The notes: generated from the sequence alone by a model not told the origin. A stretch of DNA of 64,000 bases from Albidovulum sp. (GCA_015491895.1 WFVA01000085.1:28294-92293); one strand, 5' to 3'; numbered from the stretch's first letter, positions 52,676-61,027 are shown. Numbers and translations: made by a program.

Positions 52676-54217
52676 TCAGCCCTTGCCCGTATCGGGCTCA
52701 AGGCGCAATCCGGCCTGTGGCGCCTTCAGATCATCGGTCGAAAGCGGCTCTCCCGGCAGCGCGAGGCGATTGCGCACCACCCAGAAAAGCCGCTTCTCGG
52801 CCCGGGTGATCGCCACATAGGCAAGCCTCTTCCAGAGCGGCTGGCCCGCCTCTTCCCGCCCCATGCGCGCCGCCATCGCCAGATCGGGCGCGAAAACCTG
52901 CACATTCTCCCACTGGCTTCCCTGCGCCTTGTGAATGGTAACCGCCGCCCCATGCAGGAAGGCCGCTCCCATGTGCGCGGCGGAGGGAATGAAGGGCTCG
53001 TCCTCGTCGGGCCGCTCGATCTTGATGATGGACGCCGCGGAGAGGCGCGGATCGGGTGCGCCGATCACGTGAAGGCGCGAAAATCCGGGGTTGCGGCCGG
53101 GGCCGAGATAGATCACCTGCGCGCCCTTGATCAGCCCGCGCGCCTCGAGATCGATGCGCTTGCGCCGATGCTTCAGGGGCAGTTCGATACCATCGCAGAT
53201 CAGGGGTTCGCCGGGCAGGAGCATGTCTGCGGGGGCGTCATATGCCGTGCGGAAGGCATGGATGAGGCGGATGCGTGTCCTGTTTGTCCAGACAAGAACC
53301 GGCGAGCGCGCCATCATCGAAGCATCCACGCGCTGGCTCACCACCACCCGCTCATCGCGCCGGGCGGCTTCTGCCACCATGCGTTCGAAATCGCCAAAGC
53401 CCAGGGCCGGATCGCCAAGCGCATGGGCCAGATCGAGGATCGGATTATCGGCGGCCTGGCGATGGATGCGCGAAAGGGTGATGCGTCGCTCCTCGGGCAG
53501 ATCGTCAAACACCATCTTGCCCGATTGCTTCACCGGTGCAAGCTGCGCCGGATCGCCGAAGAGAACGAGGGTGGAGAAGATTTCCTTCAGATCGTCGAGC
53601 TGTCGGCGATCGAGCATCGAGCTTTCATCGATGAAGCCTATATCGAGGGGATCATCGCGCCGCTTCCACCCGGTGATGAAATCCGATCCCCTGAGCCCCG
53701 CGGCGGCCAGCGCGCCGGGGATGGACTTGTGGCTGGCGTAAAACGCAAGCGCGCGCTCGAAAGCGGCCTCTTCCAACCCTTCGATATCCGGGCGCTCGCC
53801 CTTTCCGCCTCCGGCCAGCCAATCGGCGAGCTTTTCATATTCTGGATCATAGACGGGGGTGTAGAGAATGCGGTGGATCGTCGTGGCCGGCACGCCCTGT
53901 GCACGCAGCACGCTGGCGGCCTTGTTCGTTGGCGCGAGTATGGCAAGCGTTCGCCGGCCAGCGCGCGCCCGCCCCTCGTAATCACCGCCGATAATCTCGA
54001 CCCCGGCTTCCTCCATCGCCCGATGGAGGGCGGCGAGAAGCATCGTCTTGCCCGATCCCGCCTTGCCGGTGACCGCGAGGATACCGCCCCCCTTGCCGGA
54101 AGGCGGCAGAAGCCTGCCCGCCTCGATGTCGACCCCCGCATCGCGCAGCATTTCGGCCACCCGATCATGGGCTTCGGCCTGATCTTCGGAATAGGCGATG
54201 GCGGGCGGTTCTTTCAT
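52676..54217 (-). CDS. RecD/Dda-like ATP-dependent DNA helicase
   Basis: A 513-residue superfamily 1B helicase. It has Walker A AVTGKAGSGKTMLLAAL near residue 50, motif Ia APTNKAASVLRAQGVPATTIH, motif II FIDESSMLD near 195 and motif III LFGDPAQLAPV. C-terminal motifs VTIHKAQGSQWENV and RLAYVAITRAEKRL complete the UvrD-C2-like domain. It resembles stand-alone RecD-like or Dda helicases rather than RecBCD subunits. Convergent with TIGR02186, 6 bp apart. Confidence 0.87.
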   Translation of the reverse strand: MKEPPAIAYSEDQAEAHDRVAEMLRDAGVDIEAGRLLPPSGKGGGILAVTGKAGSGKTMLLAALHRAMEEAGVEIIGGDYEGRARAGRRTLAILAPTNKAASVLRAQGVPATTIHRILYTPVYDPEYEKLADWLAGGGKGERPDIEGLEEAAFERALAFYASHKSIPGALAAAGLRGSDFITGWKRRDDPLDIGFIDESSMLDRRQLDDLKEIFSTLVLFGDPAQLAPVKQSGKMVFDDLPEERRITLSRIHRQAADNPILDLAHALGDPALGFGDFERMVAEAARRDERVVVSQRVDASMMARSPVLVWTNRTRIRLIHAFRTAYDAPADMLLPGEPLICDGIELPLKHRRKRIDLEARGLIKGAQVIYLGPGRNPGFSRLHVIGAPDPRLSAASIIKIERPDEDEPFIPSAAHMGAAFLHGAAVTIHKAQGSQWENVQVFAPDLAMAARMGREEAGQPLWKRLAYVAITRAEKRLFWVVRNRLALPGEPLSTDDLKAPQAGLRLEPDTGKG

Positions 54218-54267
54218 GCCCCGAACCTACAGCGCGCCGCTGCCCGATGCCAGCGGGAAGCCCCGCC

Positions 54268-54900
54268 TCAGCCCGCCGCCCGCACAAGCTCAAGATGCCC
54301 GAAGGCGCGCATGAACCATTGCCGCGAAATCTCGTCGGAAATGCCCGCCCGCAGCAGCAGCCGCTCGCGCACCGAGCGCCCGAAGGTCCAGAGGCCGAGG
54401 CTTGTCCTGTCGTGGCCCTGCCCTTCGCTGCCCAGAACCATGGGGGGCCAGCCGAGGCGGCGATAAATGCGCACCATGCGCGCATCGAAAACCCCGAGCG
54501 CATGGCTGAGCCCGAAGCCGAGCCCCACCTCCGCGCCGCCAAGCATTAGCGCGGCCGATACATCGGCGCCAGCGCGTTCGCTGATGCAGAAACGGGTGCA
54601 TTCCCAGATCAGCGGGCTTGAGATCCGCCGCCCCTGGCTCAGATGCAGGAAATGCTCTGCCGCCATCGTGCGCCCGGTGGTGGGCAGAAAGCGCATGGAG
54701 CCCCCGTGGCTGCCGTCCGGCATCTCCCAGATCACGTAGAGCGGATCGAGATCATCATACTGATCGCGCTCCTCTCCCCTTTCATTCACAGCCACATCCC
54801 AGCCGAGGCGGGCATGAAACTGGCGCGCCCTGTCGGCAAACATTGTATCCCGCAATTTCCTGTATGCGGGCAAATCCCGCCCATGAATGTAACGCAACAT
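54268..54900 (-). CDS. luxI: Acyl-homoserine-lactone synthase (LuxI family)
   Basis: Makes acyl-homoserine-lactone signals from SAM and acyl carrier protein. The 210-residue product keeps the family's invariant residues: Arg, Phe and Trp in RARQFHARLGWDV near residue 24, Asp residues in QYDDLDPLYVIW near 45, Arg in GSMRFLPTTGRTM near 65 and Glu/Arg in WECTRFCIS near 98. Acyl chain length cannot be read. The ATG at 54900 follows GGAG, which lies in one arm of a 9-bp inverted repeat. It is downstream of luxR on the same strand, 125 bp away. Confidence 0.92.
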   Translation of the reverse strand: MLRYIHGRDLPAYRKLRDTMFADRARQFHARLGWDVAVNERGEERDQYDDLDPLYVIWEMPDGSHGGSMRFLPTTGRTMAAEHFLHLSQGRRISSPLIWECTRFCISERAGADVSAALMLGGAEVGLGFGLSHALGVFDARMVRIYRRLGWPPMVLGSEGQGHDRTSLGLWTFGRSVRERLLLRAGISDEISRQWFMRAFGHLELVRAAG

Positions 54901-54902
54901 CT

Positions 54903-54932
54903 CTGATCTCCATTGATAATGACGGAGATCAG
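54903..54932 (-). promoter_or_regulatory. Inverted repeat covering the luxI ribosome-binding site
   Basis: CTGATCTCC (54903-54911) and GGAGATCAG (54924-54932) form a perfect 9-bp dyad with a 12-base spacer. In the luxI message the 3' arm is GGAGATCAG, two bases before the ATG, and its GGAG is the ribosome-binding site. An RNA hairpin would hide the site; a LuxR-type operator is the other reading. Confidence 0.65.
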
Positions 54933-55025
54933 GGCTACGCCTTGCAGCTTGCCGCATGGTGAAGCAGGCGAACGCTGCTGCAAGAAACGGTTAAGGAATT
55001 GCCCCTGTTCTGGGCGTTCCTGCCC

Positions 55026-55766
55026 CTAGAGAACGAGCAGGCCCTGCGTCAGCGCGCGGGCCACGGCGTGGGTCGTGTTGAGCGCGCCGAGCTTGTTGCG
55101 GGCGCTTTCGAGGTAGGCCCTGAGCGTATGCTCGGAAATGGAGAGGCTGTCGGCGGCCTGTGCGCGGCTGTAGCCGAGGGCAAGGAGGGTCAGCACATCC
55201 GTTTCGCGGGGCGACATCGGGCGCACCGGCGCATCGGCCACGGCGCCTTCAAGCTCCAGCGCCTTCTGATTGATGTAATGCGCCGCGAGGATCATGTCGC
55301 GCACGAATTCCCCGGTATGGCGCTCCCAGGATTCATCATCGCAATTGTGATTGACAGTAAAGAGGGCGAACTGCCCCTGCGGGCCGCGGATCGGCACCGA
55401 AAACCCCTGCCGGCCGACCCCGTTTTCAATGGCCTCGCCGAGAAAGGCACGGGCAGCCTTCGGCTTCCAGTCGAGCCGCTTCCAGTCCACCGGGTGAAAG
55501 CGCTTGTAGCAGCCGAGCACCACGGGATCGATACGCTCGTATTTGCTGGCGATGTAATGGCTCACCCATTCGGGCCTGTAGGTGAGAACCGCATATTGCT
55601 CGCCCGAATTGCTGACGGAGTGATAGACGAGATGCTCGACCTCGAAAAGATTGCGGAGCTTCAGTATTTCTTCCTGGAGATCATCCAGCGAACTTGCCTG
55701 CGTCATGCAGTCGATGATCGTTTCCAGTCTGCTCTGCATGTCCCGCCGCCAGATCCACCCCATCAT
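55026..55766 (-). CDS. luxR: LuxR-family acyl-homoserine-lactone receptor/regulator
   Basis: A 246-residue quorum-sensing regulator. The N-terminal autoinducer-binding domain keeps the Trp, Tyr, Asp-Pro and Trp contacts (EWVSHYIASKYERIDPVV, PVDW) and Gly in RQGFSVPI. The C-terminal LuxR helix-turn-helix is MSPRETDVLTLLALGYSRAQ and following. All positions needed for signal and DNA binding look intact, so it should be ligand-responsive. The start is ATG 55766 or ATG 55739. The upstream small ORF overlaps its 5' end. Confidence 0.92.
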   Translation of the reverse strand: MMGWIWRRDMQSRLETIIDCMTQASSLDDLQEEILKLRNLFEVEHLVYHSVSNSGEQYAVLTYRPEWVSHYIASKYERIDPVVLGCYKRFHPVDWKRLDWKPKAARAFLGEAIENGVGRQGFSVPIRGPQGQFALFTVNHNCDDESWERHTGEFVRDMILAAHYINQKALELEGAVADAPVRPMSPRETDVLTLLALGYSRAQAADSLSISEHTLRAYLESARNKLGALNTTHAVARALTQGLLVL

Positions 55767-55899
55767 TCACGAGCGAGGAGATCTCCGTTGCGGCAACCAG
55801 CTTGGTATCGTTCAGATGCTCTGCGACGGCCGCAAGGCCATTCTTCTGAGCATAGTTTTCAAGATCCGCGAGAACGTCGATCATCCAGTCGTGTTTCAT
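55681..55899 (-). CDS. Small protein overlapping the luxR start
   Basis: A 72-residue reading frame, MKHDWMIDVLADLENYAQKN and onward, with helical, amphipathic character for its first 50 residues. Its last 29 codons overlap luxR in another frame. The first part reads like a conserved protein and resembles small proteins I recall upstream of luxR genes in Rhodobacterales. AAAGAGAG lies seven bases before the ATG. It may couple translation into luxR or modulate the receptor. The C-terminal end, antisense-like in composition, is less convincing. Confidence 0.6.
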   Translation of the reverse strand: MKHDWMIDVLADLENYAQKNGLAAVAEHLNDTKLVAATEISSLVNDGVDLAAGHAEQTGNDHRLHDAGKFAG

Positions 55900-55921
55900 G
55901 TTCTACTCTCTTTCAGAGTGG

Positions 55922-55937
55922 TTAACAAATTCTTAAC
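55922..55937. promoter_or_regulatory. Full CtrA-type binding site upstream of the quorum-sensing genes
   Basis: TTAA (55922-55925), seven bases, then TTAAC (55933-55937) matches the CtrA consensus TTAA-N7-TTAA. It ends 22 bp before the start of the small ORF that precedes luxR. Cross-control between quorum sensing and CtrA is known in Rhodobacterales such as Dinoroseobacter shibae. Confidence 0.55.
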
Positions 55938-55980
55938 ACTACCCTAACACGAACCATTTGCGGGGATATATTCGCAAAAT

Positions 55981-56008
55981 TCAACCCCCCTGAAATGAGG
56001 GGGGTTGA
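55981..56008 (-). terminator. Terminator hairpin after ccr
   Basis: TCAACCCCCC (55981-55990) and GGGGGGTTGA (55999-56008) form a perfect 10-bp stem (11 with the next pair). Read on the minus strand it is followed by ATTTTG, a modest U tract. It lies 100 bp after the ccr stop and separates ccr from the quorum-sensing genes. Confidence 0.7.
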
Positions 56009-56022
56009 TGCTGTAAGCTGCT

Positions 56023-56037
56023 GATTTTATTAAAATC
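56023..56037. promoter_or_regulatory. AT-rich perfect palindrome downstream of ccr
   Basis: GATTTTA and TAAAATC flank a single central T, a 15-bp palindrome in a GC-rich setting, between the ccr stop and its terminator. It is a possible operator or processing site; no factor is assigned. Confidence 0.3.
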
Positions 56038-56107
56038 GGCCGTTAATCTGTGACTGCACGCCAACAAACAGTTTACGGATTTGCAACAGATTCGCTCCGG
56101 CGGCAAT

Positions 56108-57388
56108 TCACCCTTCCAGTGCGTCCTCGAGCGTGCGAAGCCCGGCGCGCGGAGATTGCACCAGCACCGCCATGTTGCCGGGCTTGTGCTCGTTGCGCAT
56201 CATCTTCATATGCGCCGCGGGGATATCGCTCCAGGGGAAAAGCTCCGACATGCAGGGATCGAGCCGGCGCTCCACCATCAGCCGGTTGGCCGCGCTGGCC
56301 TGTTTGAGATTGGCAAAATGGCTGCCCTGAACGCGCTTTTGATGCATCCAGAGATAACGGGCGTCCAATGTGAGATTATAGCCTGTGGTGCCGGCGCAGA
56401 TCACCACCATGCCGCCGCGCTTCACCACGAAAACGCTGACCGGGAAGGTGGCTTCGCCCGGATGTTCGAAAACCATGTCCACATTGTTGCCCTTGCCGGT
56501 GATTTCCCAGATCGCCTTGCCGAACTTGCGGGTTTCGTTGAACCATGCCTTGTATTCGGGCGTGTTCACCTTGGGCATCTGCCCCCAGCAATTGAAATCC
56601 ATGCGATTGATCACGCCTCTCGCGCCGAGATCCATCACGAAATCGCGCTTGCTTTCATCCGAGATCACCCCGATCGCATTGGCCCCGGCGGTGTTGATCA
56701 GCTGGATCGCGTAGGAGCCAAGCCCCCCCGAAGCCCCCCAGACAAGCACGTTCTGGCCCGGCTTCAGCGTATGCGGGCGGTGGCCGAAGAGCATCCGGTA
56801 GGCGGTGGCGAGGGTGAGCGTGTAGCAGGCGCTTTCCTCCCAGGTGAGATGCTTGGGGCGCTCCATCAGCTGCTGGGATTGCACGCGGGTGAACTGGGCG
56901 AAGGAGCCATCCGGCGTTTCATAGCCCCAGATCCGCTGCGAGGGCGAAAACATCGGGTCGCCGCCGTTGCATTCCTCGTCATCGCCGTCATCCTGGTTGC
57001 AGTGGATCACCACCTCGTCACCCACCTTCCAGCGCTTGACCTTGTCGCCCACCTTCCACACGATCCCGGCCGCATCGGAGCCGGCGATATGGTAATCGGC
57101 GCCATGCACATCGAAAACGGAAATGGGCTTGCCGAGCGCGGCCCAGACGCCATTGTAATTCACGCCCGCGGCCATCACCAGCACCAGCACCTCGTGGCTG
57201 TCGATCTCGGGCACGTCCACGATTTCCTCGAGCATGGATTTTTCGGGCTCGCCGTGGCGTTCGCGCCGGATCGTCCAGGCACGCATCTTCCGGGGCACGT
57301 GGCCGAGCGGCGGGATTTCCCCGATATCGTAAAGATCCTTCTCGGGGGCCTCGTATTCGGCAATGTCAGGGTGCTTATCAAGCGGCAT
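56108..57388 (-). CDS. ccrA: Crotonyl-CoA carboxylase/reductase
   Basis: Key enzyme of the ethylmalonyl-CoA pathway: reductive carboxylation of crotonyl-CoA to ethylmalonyl-CoA with NADPH and CO2. The 426-residue MDR-fold protein has MAAGVNYNGVWAALGKPIS near residue 75, NVLVWGASGGLGSYAIQLIN (NADPH motif) near 200, VDMVFEHPGEATFPVSVF and the C-terminal KQASAANRLMVERRLDP. The NYNGVW Asn and VFEHPGE region fit carboxylating members rather than plain enoyl reductases. Start at 57388 follows AGGAG. It is near the divergent ecm gene, the next-but-one step. Confidence 0.95.
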   Translation of the reverse strand: MPLDKHPDIAEYEAPEKDLYDIGEIPPLGHVPRKMRAWTIRRERHGEPEKSMLEEIVDVPEIDSHEVLVLVMAAGVNYNGVWAALGKPISVFDVHGADYHIAGSDAAGIVWKVGDKVKRWKVGDEVVIHCNQDDGDDEECNGGDPMFSPSQRIWGYETPDGSFAQFTRVQSQQLMERPKHLTWEESACYTLTLATAYRMLFGHRPHTLKPGQNVLVWGASGGLGSYAIQLINTAGANAIGVISDESKRDFVMDLGARGVINRMDFNCWGQMPKVNTPEYKAWFNETRKFGKAIWEITGKGNNVDMVFEHPGEATFPVSVFVVKRGGMVVICAGTTGYNLTLDARYLWMHQKRVQGSHFANLKQASAANRLMVERRLDPCMSELFPWSDIPAAHMKMMRNEHKPGNMAVLVQSPRAGLRTLEDALEG

Positions 57389-57465
57389 GGAGGGCTCCTG
57401 TTCTCTCAAGCGATGCCGCAACGCAGAATCGAAGCGGCTGCGCGCGCAGAATAAAATTTCTCCGC

Positions 57466-57475
57466 GCAATATTGC
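57466..57475. promoter_or_regulatory. GCAATATTGC palindrome upstream of ccrA
   Basis: A perfect 10-bp palindrome, continuing as TTGCAA, 78 bp before the ccrA start. TTGC/GCAA elements are typical of short-chain acyl-CoA regulators of the ScfR group (PccR, RamB), which control this pathway in Rhodobacterales. Similar elements lie upstream of ecm. Confidence 0.45.
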
Positions 57476-57489
57476 AACACTATAATTGG

Positions 57490-58911
57490 CTATTTTGTAA
57501 TTTTATGACTATCCGAAATATCACAATCCCTGCATTGCGCCACCAGATGGGCAATCGAATTCGCGTAATATGCCATCGCCTCTTTCTGCTCCGGTTCCGG
57601 GTTGGGGCGATAACGCCCCTCCTCTTCCACGGCGATATGCCGGCTCGCGAGCAGCCCGAGGCCCTTCTCGGCGGCATATTCCAGGCTGTCGCGCGGCACA
57701 TGCACATGGGCACCGCATTCCTCGAGCGCGATGGCGAGGCGGGCCGCCCGCGCCTTGATATCCTGCTTATCCAGCGCCCCTTCCGCACGCAGCAGCACTG
57801 TCGCCACCAGCGGCACGGGCACAACCGGCACGGCCGCGCCGATACGCGCCATAAGCTCCGCGGCAAGGGCCTCGGTGAGGTTTTCCCGTGCCTGCCCGCG
57901 CATGAACTCCCGCAGGCTGACCGGCGCGCCAAAGCTGACGGCGGCATAACCATAGCGGCGAAAGCGCCCCGTCATCTTCAACCAGAACTGATGCGCAACG
58001 AACCCCGCCATACGCCGCTTGCTGAAGCGAAAGCGCGGCTTCTCTTCGCGCCCGGCCACCAGAAGCACCCGATCTTCGAGCACGCGATCATAATTGAGCG
58101 ATACCGGCACGAAAACCACATCCCGCGCGCCCTCGGGATCAAAGCCGGTGACAACATAATTGAGCAGGCCAAGCCTCGGCGCGCGCAGGCCGCCATCGAG
58201 GCTGAGCCCGCCCTCGGGAAAGATCGCCTGGGTGGCGCCGCCCGCCGTGGCCATCTGCACATAGCGCGCCAGCACCCGACGATAGAGCGGATTGCGTGAT
58301 CTGCGGCGGATGAAATAGGCGCCCATGGCATGGATGAGCGGCTTCAGCGGCCAGACCCGCGCCCATTCGCCAACCGCGTAGGAAAGCGCCGTGCGGTCGG
58401 CCGCGAGGAAGGTGACCAGCACGTAATCCATGTTGGAGCGGTGATTGATGACGAAGATCACCGTGGCGTCCGGGTCGATCGCCTCGAGGCGCTCGCGGTC
58501 GAAATGGCCAAGGCGCACGCGATAGAGCTGCCGGCTGAGCCAGCTCGCCGCGCGGGTGGCAAAGCCGAAATAGGCCGTGGCCGAAAAGCGCGGCACGATC
58601 TCGCGGGCATAGGCGCGCGCGCGCTCGAAGGCTACGCTCTCGGGTATGCCCTCCGCGCGCGCGGTTTCGCTGACCGCCTCCGCCACCTTGGGATCGTAGA
58701 TCAGGCGCTGGATCATGTCGTGGCGGCGCGCGAGCTTGAAGGGCTCTATGGGCCGGGCGAGGCGCCTGTTCAGCCGCGCCACGGCGCGCTCCATCCGGCG
58801 GCGGAAGAACCAGCGCACCGAAGGGGCGAGGATCTTGTCGAGCGCCGCGATGGCGGCAAAGGCCAGCATCAGCAGGAGCGCCCAGAGAGGGATTTCAACC
58901 GTGCCTGTCAT
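57490..58911 (-). CDS. PlsB/PlsC-like glycerolipid acyltransferase
   Basis: A 473-residue acyltransferase. An N-terminal hydrophobic segment (IPLWALLLMLAFAAIAAL) is followed by the acyltransferase box NHRSNMDYVL near residue 165 (catalytic His-x4-Asp) and FPEGGLSLDG near 240, the acceptor-phosphate site. It is longer than PlsC and resembles PlsB-type glycerol-3-phosphate acyltransferases. It sits between ecm (divergent) and ccrA (same strand, 101 bp downstream), so it may be co-transcribed with ccrA. The start is uncertain among 58911, 58929 and 58959. Confidence 0.8.
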   Translation of the reverse strand: MTGTVEIPLWALLLMLAFAAIAALDKILAPSVRWFFRRRMERAVARLNRRLARPIEPFKLARRHDMIQRLIYDPKVAEAVSETARAEGIPESVAFERARAYAREIVPRFSATAYFGFATRAASWLSRQLYRVRLGHFDRERLEAIDPDATVIFVINHRSNMDYVLVTFLAADRTALSYAVGEWARVWPLKPLIHAMGAYFIRRRSRNPLYRRVLARYVQMATAGGATQAIFPEGGLSLDGGLRAPRLGLLNYVVTGFDPEGARDVVFVPVSLNYDRVLEDRVLLVAGREEKPRFRFSKRRMAGFVAHQFWLKMTGRFRRYGYAAVSFGAPVSLREFMRGQARENLTEALAAELMARIGAAVPVVPVPLVATVLLRAEGALDKQDIKARAARLAIALEECGAHVHVPRDSLEYAAEKGLGLLASRHIAVEEEGRYRPNPEPEQKEAMAYYANSIAHLVAQCRDCDISDSHKITK

Positions 58912-58993
58912 GGGCGGAGTGTTTCGCATCAGGCGGCATCGGTCCAGAAGAATCGCCATGATGGACGGGCAAGATTATTCCCTCCACTTTGGC

Positions 58994-59036
58994 TATTGCG
59001 AAATGATATTGCTCTTGCAATTATGCTGCGGTGCAA
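58994..59036. promoter_or_regulatory. Cluster of TTGC/GCAA elements upstream of ecm
   Basis: TATTGC occurs at 58994-58999 and 59007-59012, exactly 13 bp apart, followed by TTGCAA at 59015-59020 and TGCAA at 59032-59036. The cluster fills the divergent gap between the acyltransferase and ecm and resembles ScfR-type (PccR/RamB) operators built of TTTGCAAA-like sequences. Confidence 0.45.
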
Positions 59037-59059
59037 CATGAATCCATCGAAGGCCCGCC

Positions 59060-61027
59060 ATGACGCCTCCCCAGAAAGATCGCCCCTGGCTTTTCCGCAC
59101 CTATGCCGGCCATTCCACCGCCGCCGCCTCCAACGCGCTCTACCGCGCCAATCTCGCGCGCGGCCAGACGGGCCTCTCCGTCGCCTTCGATCTGCCGACG
59201 CAAACGGGATACGACAGCGATCACGAGCTTTCGCGCGGCGAGGTGGGCAAGGTTGGCGTGCCCGTCTGCCATCTGGGCGACATGCGCGCCCTTTTCGAGG
59301 GCATCCCGCTCCAGGAGATGAACACCTCGATGACGATCAACGCCACCGCCCCCTGGCTGCTGGCGCTATACATCGCCGTGGCCGAGGAGCAGGGCGCGGA
59401 TATCGCGAAGCTACAAGGCACGGTGCAGAATGACATCATCAAGGAATATCTCTCGCGTGGCACCTATATCTGCCCGCCCGAGCCCTCCTTGCGCATGATA
59501 ACCGATCTCGCCGCCTACACGCGTGCGAACATGCCGAAATGGAACCCGATGAACGTGTGTTCCTATCACCTGCAGGAGGCCGGTGCCACGCCCGGGCAGG
59601 AGCTTGCCTTCGCGCTCGCCACCGCCATCGCGGTGCTTGACGATCTACGCGAGAAGGTTCCGGGCGAGGATTTTCCGGCCATGGTGGGGCGCATCAGCTT
59701 CTTCGTGAATGCCGGCATCCGCTTCGTCACCGAAATGTGCAAGATGCGCGCCTTCACCGAGATGTGGGAGGAAATCACGCGCGAGCGCTACGGCGTGGAG
59801 AATCCGAAATTCCGCCGTTTCCGCTACGGGGTGCAGGTAAATTCGCTGGGGCTGACCGAGCAGCAGCCGGAGAATAACGTCTATCGCATCCTTCTGGAGA
59901 TGCTCGCCGTCACGCTCTCGAAGAACGCCCGCGCCCGCGCGGTGCAGCTTCCGGCCTGGAACGAGGCGCTCGGCCTGCCGCGCCCCTGGGATCAGCAATG
60001 GTCGCTCAGGATGCAGCAGATCCTGGCCTATGAAACGGATCTTCTCGAATTCGGCGATCTGTTCGAGGGCAACCCGGCCGTCGAACGCAAGGTGGAGGAG
60101 CTGAAGGAAGCCGCGCGGGCCGAACTGGCGCAGATCGAGAGCATGGGCGGTGCGGTGGGCGCGATCGAATACATGAAATCGCGGCTGGTAGAAGCCAATG
60201 CTGCGCGCATCGCGCGCATCGAGGCGGGAGAGGCGGTGGTGGTCGGCGTCAACCGCTGGCAGGACGGCGAGCCCTCGCCGCTCACGGCCGGGGAGGAAGC
60301 CATCATGAAGGTGGATCCCAAGGCCGAGGCCGATCAGATCGCCCGCCTTCAGGCCTGGCGGGAGGCGCGCGACGAAGGCGCGGTGAAGGCCGCGCTCGCC
60401 GCCCTGCACGAAGCCGCCGCCTCCGGCGCCAATATCATGCCCCCATCGATCGAAGCGGCGAAGGCCGGTGCCACCATCGGCGAATGGGGCGATGTGATGC
60501 GGGGCATTTTCGGCCGGTATCGGGGGCCCACGGGCGTCTCCCCGGCGCCGTCGAACCGCACCGAGGGGCTTGAGGAAATCCGCGCCGCCGTCGATGCCGT
60601 CTCGGCGCGCCTCGGACGGCGGATGAAGATCCTCGTCGCCAAGCCCGGGCTCGACGGCCACTCGAACGGCGCCGAGCAGATCGCCGCGCGCGCCCGCGAT
60701 GCCGGGATGGACATGCGCTATGACGGCATCCGCCTCACCCCCGGCGAAATCATCGCCGCCGCGGAGGAGGAAGAGCCCCATGTGATCGGCCTTTCCATCC
60801 TCTCGGGCAGCCATCTGCCGCTGGTGGAAACCCTGATGAAGGGCCTCGCCGATGCGGGGCTCGGGCACGTCCCGGTGATCGTCGGCGGGATCATCCCGCA
60901 GGAGGATGCCGAACGCCTGAAGGGAATGGGCGTGGCGCGGATCTATACGCCGAAGGATTTCGAACTCAATCGAATCATGTTCGATCTCGTGGAGCTGGTG
61001 GATCAGGCGAATCTCGCGGCGGAGTAA
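59060..61027 (+). CDS. ecm: Ethylmalonyl-CoA mutase (B12-dependent)
   Basis: Adenosylcobalamin-dependent mutase converting ethylmalonyl-CoA to methylsuccinyl-CoA. The 655-residue product has the mutase barrel (SVAFDLPTQTGYDSDHE near residue 40; GTVQNDIIKEYLSRGTYI near 120) and a C-terminal B12 domain with VAKPGLDGHSNGAEQ (Asp-x-His-x2-Gly, base-off binding) near 535. Its closeness to ccrA favours Ecm over ordinary methylmalonyl-CoA mutase, which catalyses an analogous reaction. No MeaB-like chaperone is in the window. B12 would come in part through bluB and cobP. Confidence 0.9.
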   Translation: MTPPQKDRPWLFRTYAGHSTAAASNALYRANLARGQTGLSVAFDLPTQTGYDSDHELSRGEVGKVGVPVCHLGDMRALFEGIPLQEMNTSMTINATAPWLLALYIAVAEEQGADIAKLQGTVQNDIIKEYLSRGTYICPPEPSLRMITDLAAYTRANMPKWNPMNVCSYHLQEAGATPGQELAFALATAIAVLDDLREKVPGEDFPAMVGRISFFVNAGIRFVTEMCKMRAFTEMWEEITRERYGVENPKFRRFRYGVQVNSLGLTEQQPENNVYRILLEMLAVTLSKNARARAVQLPAWNEALGLPRPWDQQWSLRMQQILAYETDLLEFGDLFEGNPAVERKVEELKEAARAELAQIESMGGAVGAIEYMKSRLVEANAARIARIEAGEAVVVGVNRWQDGEPSPLTAGEEAIMKVDPKAEADQIARLQAWREARDEGAVKAALAALHEAAASGANIMPPSIEAAKAGATIGEWGDVMRGIFGRYRGPTGVSPAPSNRTEGLEEIRAAVDAVSARLGRRMKILVAKPGLDGHSNGAEQIAARARDAGMDMRYDGIRLTPGEIIAAAEEEEPHVIGLSILSGSHLPLVETLMKGLADAGLGHVPVIVGGIIPQEDAERLKGMGVARIYTPKDFELNRIMFDLVELVDQANLAAE

